Assembly: GCA_011321775.1 (NCBI GenBank)
Contig: DROT01000061.1
Location: forward strand, 1 to 33,816
Length of the DNA: 33,816 nt
Direction of reading: 5' to 3'
From: Gammaproteobacteria bacterium
Lineage (GTDB): Bacteria; Pseudomonadota; Gammaproteobacteria; DSM-19610
Under the pieces are notes generated by a model that saw only the letters and a list, made by a program, of their open reading frames with translations, was not told where the DNA came from and did not search any database. Positions 26,497-33,816 of this stretch are shown here, piece by piece. Position numbers and translations under genes: made by a program. Positions within the stretch are counted from its first letter, which is position 1, and every line of letters starts with the position of its first letter.

Positions 26497-27705
26497 ATGG
26501 CTCACCTGCGCAATTACGTGCGCCTGTTTTCCCTGTCGGGTGAACTTGGCCGGCGCCACCGGCCGTCGCCCGCGGCCGCACCGTTTCCCGCCACGCTCGC
26601 CAGCATCGAAGCCTACCTGGAGGAAACGCGTCGGCGCGTGGAGCAGGCGCGCACCGACCTGGACGGAGCGGATCGGGAGGCCATCGTGGCCGGCAACAGT
26701 GCCTGCCGGTTGTGGCAGGAAGGACGCACGGGACTGCGCCGTGGCGTCCTGCTGGTGCACGGTCTGGCCGATTCGCCCTTTCTGATGCGCGACCTCGCCG
26801 AGGCGTTCCATCAGCGCGGTTTCGACGTGCTCGTCATGCAGCTGCCCGGGCACGGCACTCGCCCCGGGGACCTGCTGCAGACGCGTTATCAGGACTGGGT
26901 GCAGGCCGTGCGCCAGGTGCGTGCACTGATGGAGCGGGAGGTGGACGAGCTCTATCTGGGGGGCTTTTCCACCGGCGCCCTGTTGAGCCTGCTGGAGGCG
27001 CAGAGCCGTCCGGGCATCCGCGCCCTGTTGCTGTTCTCGCCGGCGTTGCGGATCACCGCCATGGCGCGCATGACCTGTCCGCTGGCGCGGATGGGGCGCT
27101 GGTCGCCGCGTTTCGCCTGGTTCGATGTGCAGCCGGACAGCGATTGCTATCGCTACGAGTCGCTGACCAACCGCGCCATCTGTGAAGTGGACCGGCTGAT
27201 CCGGACATGGCGCCGCGGACCTGGCCGGGAGGTGCTGCGGGTCCCGCTGTTCGTGGCCGCCGCCGCTGCGGACGTTACCGTCGACAGCGAGGCCACGCTG
27301 CACTGGTTCGCGCGCCAGTCGTGCGCGCCGCGCAGGATGATCTACTACAGCGCTGCCGCCGGTTCGCTGCCGCAAGGCGTCAAGTGGATGCCGTCGCGGT
27401 TGCCGCAGCAGCGCATCCACGACTTCGCCCATACCGCGACGGCGCTGGCGCCTTCCAACCCCCACTACGGTGCGGAGGGGGACTACCGGGCGTGCATACA
27501 CTACTACCGCCTCGACCCGGCACGCTACCGCCGCTGCAAGGCCGGCGAGGAGGACTGCCTCGGTGAAATGTTCCGCGAGACGCCGGAATGCCGCATCGTC
27601 CGCCGGCTGACCTACAACCCGCATTTCGATGCCATGCTGGCGGACATCGACGACTTCCTGGACGAAGTGAAGGCGGCAGGGGAGGGTCGCCTTGTCAAGC
27701 CTTGA
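26497..27705 (+). CDS. Alpha/beta hydrolase (serine hydrolase) of unknown substrate
   Basis: Predicted cytoplasmic serine hydrolase of the alpha/beta fold, 402 residues. Evidence: the oxyanion-side LLVHGLADSPFLMRDLA (about 85-101), VLVMQLPGHGTRPGD (111-125) typical of lysophospholipase/carboxylesterase relatives, and the nucleophile elbow GFSTGA with Ser158. A probable acid is the Asp of AAADVTVDSEAT; the histidine is probably in SNPHYGAEGDY or the nearby IHDFAHT, but I cannot decide. A C-terminal extension contains a Cys-rich segment (RRCKAGEEDCLGEMFRETPEC) unusual for the fold. No signal peptide is seen. It sits between rnhB and dnaE without a clear ribosome binding site. A lipid or ester substrate is a guess. 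Confidence 0.8.
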   Translation: MAHLRNYVRLFSLSGELGRRHRPSPAAAPFPATLASIEAYLEETRRRVEQARTDLDGADREAIVAGNSACRLWQEGRTGLRRGVLLVHGLADSPFLMRDLAEAFHQRGFDVLVMQLPGHGTRPGDLLQTRYQDWVQAVRQVRALMEREVDELYLGGFSTGALLSLLEAQSRPGIRALLLFSPALRITAMARMTCPLARMGRWSPRFAWFDVQPDSDCYRYESLTNRAICEVDRLIRTWRRGPGREVLRVPLFVAAAAADVTVDSEATLHWFARQSCAPRRMIYYSAAAGSLPQGVKWMPSRLPQQRIHDFAHTATALAPSNPHYGAEGDYRACIHYYRLDPARYRRCKAGEEDCLGEMFRETPECRIVRRLTYNPHFDAMLADIDDFLDEVKAAGEGRLVKP

Positions 27706-27736
27706 AACCCGGGCGGCAAAGGATGAAACTGCCCGC

Positions 27737-31231
<3,495 letters not shown>

Positions 31232-31328
31232 CGGGGGGCGAAAGCCGAACCCGCCCACGGGGGGCTCGATGAGCACGGTTGCCCGCGCAAGCCCGCGCCG
31301 GCGTGGCGCCGATTCCTGCCGCGGTCTG

Positions 31329-31353
31329 TCGGGCTTCGCCGCGCCCGGCCCGA
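31329..31353. terminator. Possible bidirectional hairpin between dnaE and the convergent gene
   Basis: TCGGGC (31329-31334) pairs with GCCCGA (31348-31353) around TTCGCCGCGCCCG. It ends 2 bases before the stop of the convergent membrane-protein gene and about 100 bases after dnaE. No T-run follows on the plus strand. The form GTCGGGCTTCGC..GCCCGA resembles dispersed GC-rich repeats common in related genomes, so it may be a repeat rather than a dedicated terminator. The rest of the 31232-31354 gap shows a direct repeat ACGGGGGGC. Confidence 0.35.
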
Positions 31354-31354
31354 G

Positions 31355-31969
31355 CTACGGTTGCTTCACGGATCCGGCGGGCTTCAGATCGTCGTATTCG
31401 TGCCGCAGTTTTTCCAGCTCACGACGCCAGGCCTCGGCGTCACCATAGTCGAGGAAGTGCCCGAAACGGCTGTGCGGTGAGGGTATCCGACGGGCGTGCT
31501 TGATGGGACACCAGTACTGTTCGGTACGGGCCGCGACCTCGCGTGCAAAGGCGAGCACGCCGTTGCCGTAGCCGCAGTAGACGCAGTTGAGTTTCTCGAT
31601 GCCGTTCAGGTAGCCGAGGTGCTGGCGATCGATGACAACGTGGTCGGAACGCCGCACCAGCGGGATGCGGTAGACCCGGAAACAGATCTGCTGGTAGACG
31701 ATGACCGCCAGATCGAGCAGCGCCAGCGGTACCACCAGGCCGTAGATCACGGGCGCGCTGGCGATGTGCGCCAGCCGGGCGCCGGCGAGGAACTCGAACA
31801 GCCCGGTACGGTACTGGCGGTGCAGCCGCCGCATGCCTTCGCTGAAACGGACCTTGCGGTCCTCGATCTCGTAGCTCAGCTCCTCGCGGCGTTTCTCCAC
31901 TTCTTCCTGGAGTTCGTCCTCCAGCGCCCGAATCCGGTCGAGGATGCCGGCAATGCGGTCGTTGATCAT
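31355..31969 (-). CDS. Uncharacterised membrane protein with coiled coil and CxxC motif
   Basis: Not recognised as a named family. The product has 204 residues. Residues 5-50 are highly charged and heptad-like (IRALEDELQEEVEKRREELS), suggesting a coiled coil. Residues 66-96 are hydrophobic (one long or two short membrane segments), ending near Cys96. The soluble C-terminal half has NCVYCGYGNG (Cys129, Cys132) and YWCPIKHAR (Cys154, His158), a possible CxxC...CxxxH metal or redox site. The ATG overlaps the stop of the PRPP synthetase gene (ATGA) and is preceded by GGAG, so the two genes are coupled. Function unknown; a link to nucleotide or ribose-phosphate metabolism is suggested only by position. 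Confidence 0.75.
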   Translation of the reverse strand: MINDRIAGILDRIRALEDELQEEVEKRREELSYEIEDRKVRFSEGMRRLHRQYRTGLFEFLAGARLAHIASAPVIYGLVVPLALLDLAVIVYQQICFRVYRIPLVRRSDHVVIDRQHLGYLNGIEKLNCVYCGYGNGVLAFAREVAARTEQYWCPIKHARRIPSPHSRFGHFLDYGDAEAWRRELEKLRHEYDDLKPAGSVKQP

Positions 31970-32892
31970 TGTGTCTTCTCCGTTTCCGCGGCCGGGCCCG
32001 CGGTCTGGCTCAGCGCGCCCGCCAGCAGCGACGCCAGGGGCAGGCGGTTGCTGGGGTGCGGCACGCTGTCGCTGCTGTAGACCCTGTCGATGCCGGCCCG
32101 CCGCAGCCGTTCCAGCGCATCATCCACGAACAGGGCATGGGTCACCAGTACCGAAATGGAGGCCGGCCGGTGGGCGCGCAGTTGCAGCGCCGTCTGTTCG
32201 AGCGTGCGCCCGGTGCTGGCGACGTCGTCGACCAGCACCAGCTGGCGGTCGCCATAATCACCCGCCGGAAGACGGATGCGGACATCGCGGTCGCCACGGC
32301 GTTCCTTGCGGGCGACGCGGTAGTCGAAACCGTGAACGGCGGCGATGGCCCGGACCCATTGTTCCGACTCGGCGTCGGGACCGACCAGAAAGGGCCGGTC
32401 GAACCGCTGCAGCAGAAAGTCGGCCATGGCCCGGTACGCCGACAGCGATACCGCACGGGGCACCGGTACCGCCTGGTCCAGGCGGTGCACGCGGTGCAGG
32501 TGCGGGTCGACGGTAATCAGGGTGTGAAAGCGCCGCGCCAGCAGCTCGCCGACAATGCGCTGACTGACGGCCTCGCCGGGATGGAAGGCGATGTCCTGGC
32601 GCATGTAGCACAGGTAGGGTGCCACCAGGGTCAGCTGCCGGGCGCCCAGCTGCAGGGCGGTCGCCGCCGCCAGCTCCAGCTCCACCAGGCGGGCGTTGGG
32701 ATGATCCAGCGAACGGCACAGGGTGACCTCGGCCGGCAGTTGCGGCGGCAGCTGTACCCGGCTCTCGCCGTCGGGAAAGTGGTGGATGCGGACATCGGCG
32801 TAGACCAGTCCGGCCGCCGCGGCGAGCGCGCGCGCCTGTTCGCGATATTCCGGAAAGCCCAGCAACAGGCCGGCGCGGGTGTCTGTAGTCAT
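31966..32892 (-). CDS. Ribose-phosphate pyrophosphokinase, divergent (archaeal-like) type
   Basis: Phosphoribosyl-diphosphate synthetase: ribose 5-phosphate plus ATP gives PRPP and AMP. The product has 308 residues. Motifs are FPDGE (39-43), PYLCYMRQD then FHPGEAVSQRIV (about 92-114), TVDPHLHR (127-134) and the PRPP-binding LVLVDDVASTGRT (208-220). The RQD/GEAVS form and overall divergence resemble archaeal PRPP synthetases rather than the housekeeping bacterial PrsA. The ATG at 32892 has GGAA six bases upstream; an ATG at 32904 is an alternative with no ribosome binding site. It lies downstream of an archaeal-type phosphorylase with a repeat-containing 212-base gap. It may be a second, specialised PRPP synthetase; the main prs gene is not in view. 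Confidence 0.85.
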   Translation of the reverse strand: MTTDTRAGLLLGFPEYREQARALAAAAGLVYADVRIHHFPDGESRVQLPPQLPAEVTLCRSLDHPNARLVELELAAATALQLGARQLTLVAPYLCYMRQDIAFHPGEAVSQRIVGELLARRFHTLITVDPHLHRVHRLDQAVPVPRAVSLSAYRAMADFLLQRFDRPFLVGPDAESEQWVRAIAAVHGFDYRVARKERRGDRDVRIRLPAGDYGDRQLVLVDDVASTGRTLEQTALQLRAHRPASISVLVTHALFVDDALERLRRAGIDRVYSSDSVPHPSNRLPLASLLAGALSQTAGPAAETEKTQ

Positions 32893-32917
32893 GAGGCTTT
32901 CCATTTGTTATCGATTC

Positions 32918-33089
32918 ATGGCCACGGAATCACACGGAAATGTTTTCCTGGCGTCATTCCTGCTGCGTCACTCCGGTGTGCGTAGAGATGACAGGACAGG
33001 ACCGACGCGGAGCCAAAGGGGCTGTTGTCGTACCACCGGACCGGTTCCGGGTCGTGGCGTTTTCCCCTTCCGTGTGATTCCGTGGCCAT
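32918..33089. repeat. CCACGGAA palindromic repeat, copy 3, long-spaced
   Basis: Perfect 22-base inverted arms at 32918-32939 and 33068-33089, containing CCACGGAATCACACGGAA on the left and its complement on the right. The arms extend to nearly 29 bases with one gap (TCGATTC beyond the left, GAATCGA beyond the right). The 128-base centre is unlike the short centres of copies 1 and 2. It fills most of the gap between the phosphorylase stop (33117) and the PRPP synthetase start. Confidence 0.85.
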
Positions 33090-33116
33090 CGAATCGACGG
33101 ACCGTCCTGCCGGTCC

Positions 33117-33816
33117 TCAGCTTACCGTAAAACCGCTGTTGCCGGCAGCGGCCTCGCAGGCGAAGTCGAAGTCGGCCCGGAACTCGGCGTGGATGGCGTA
33201 CAGGGGTTCGCCCTGTTCGACGCTGTCGCCGAGTTTCCGGTACAGGTCGACGCCGGCACCCTTGTCCATGGGGGCGCCGGCGAGGCGGGCGATGCGCGCC
33301 ATCTGCAGGTTGTCGATGGCGCTGACGCGGCCGCTGGCCGGGGCGGGGATCTTGCGGCACAGGTGTCCGACCTGCGGAGTGGTTTCGGCCTTGCCCTGGG
33401 CCTCGATGATGGCCTGCATGCGCTCCAGGGCGCGCCCGGAGTCGAGGATGTCGCGCGCCAGTGCGTAGCCCTGGCCGCCGCGCACGTCCGGATCGAATTC
33501 CAGCACCCGGGCGGCCAGCTGCAATGCCTTCTCGCGCAGGTCGCGGGGCGCCTCCGGCCGGTTCTCCAGCACCTGCATGACGTCGCGGGTCTCCAGTACC
33601 GGGCCGATGCCGCGGCCGATCGGCTGGCGGCCGTCGGTGATGACCACCTCGAGGTGCAGGCCGATGCGGTCGCCGACGAACTCGAACAGCTTGCGCAGGC
33701 GCAGGGCATCGAGCTGGTGGCGTACCTTGGCGGTGGGGCCGACCGGGATGTCGATCAGCAGGTGGGTGGCGCCGGCGGCCAGCTTCTTCGACAGGATGGA
33801 GGCCACCATCTGGCCG
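33117..33816 (-). CDS. Archaeal-type thymidine/AMP phosphorylase family protein (partial, C-terminal part)
   Basis: C-terminal 232 or so residues of a nucleoside/nucleotide phosphorylase of the thymidine phosphorylase superfamily. The frame is open through the window edge ([26 protein letters not shown]). Further marks are [16 protein letters not shown], the phosphorylase segment [19 protein letters not shown] and a C-terminal domain with [24 protein letters not shown] and [10 protein letters not shown], as in AMP phosphorylases and putative long-form thymidine phosphorylases. AMP phosphorylase splits AMP with phosphate into adenine and ribose 1,5-bisphosphate. The exact substrate cannot be fixed from this fragment. 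The downstream PRPP synthetase supports a role in phosphoribosyl recycling. Confidence 0.85.
   Translation of the reverse strand, partial: GQMVASILSKKLAAGATHLLIDIPVGPTAKVRHQLDALRLRKLFEFVGDRIGLHLEVVITDGRQPIGRGIGPVLETRDVMQVLENRPEAPRDLREKALQLAARVLEFDPDVRGGQGYALARDILDSGRALERMQAIIEAQGKAETTPQVGHLCRKIPAPASGRVSAIDNLQMARIARLAGAPMDKGAGVDLYRKLGDSVEQGEPLYAIHAEFRADFDFACEAAAGNSGFTVS

Overview
The window is a GC-rich stretch of a gammaproteobacterial chromosome. The order rpsB-tsf-pyrH-frr-uppS-cdsA-dxr-rseP-bamA-skp-lpxD-fabZ-lpxA-lpxB-rnhB-dnaE, with map-glnD diverging from rpsB, is the classical gammaproteobacterial arrangement. The lipid A and BAM genes show a Gram-negative outer membrane. I cannot name the genus. 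GC content, TRAP transport and repeat content would fit a Chromatiales-like environmental bacterium, but that is inference. No tRNA, rRNA, CRISPR array or intact insertion sequence was seen.

Left arm, minus strand (1-7074). A lysine/diaminopimelate block, dapC-dapD-yffB-dapE, runs leftwards into a four-gene TRAP transporter operon (tatT lipoprotein, dctP, dctQ, dctM). dctM is cut by the window edge. dapE and tatT share an ATGA overlap, so peptidoglycan/lysine precursor synthesis and an outer-membrane-associated uptake system may be co-expressed. The gaps on both sides of yffB hold dispersed inverted repeats: a REP pair with GTAG heads and two copies of a CCACGGAA palindromic repeat.

Positions 7121-11830. 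A DMT-family permease and a VOC/glyoxalase-fold protein form a two-gene plus-strand unit between dapC and glnD. glnD (nitrogen-sensing uridylyltransferase) and map (methionine aminopeptidase) read leftwards.

Positions 11831-12193 are the only gene-free stretch over 300 bases. It holds two nearly superimposed divergent sigma70-type promoters (map leftwards, rpsB rightwards) and a roughly 215-nt rpsB leader with hairpins.

Right arm, plus strand (12194-31231). Translation genes (rpsB, tsf) end at a hairpin. A long run of tightly packed genes follows: pyrH, frr, uppS, cdsA, dxr, rseP, bamA, skp, lpxD, fabZ, lpxA, lpxB, rnhB, an alpha/beta hydrolase and dnaE. Together they cover UMP phosphorylation, ribosome recycling, undecaprenyl and phospholipid precursors, isoprenoid synthesis, envelope stress proteolysis, outer-membrane protein assembly, lipid A synthesis, RNA removal and replication. 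uppS to bamA use five successive GTG starts, and skp appears to use TTG.

Right end, minus strand (31355-33816). An archaeal-type thymidine/AMP phosphorylase (cut by the edge), a divergent PRPP synthetase and an uncharacterised membrane protein with a CxxC motif form a cluster. A third CCACGGAA repeat lies in the leader of the PRPP synthetase. This cluster and the repeat families are the least ordinary parts of the window.
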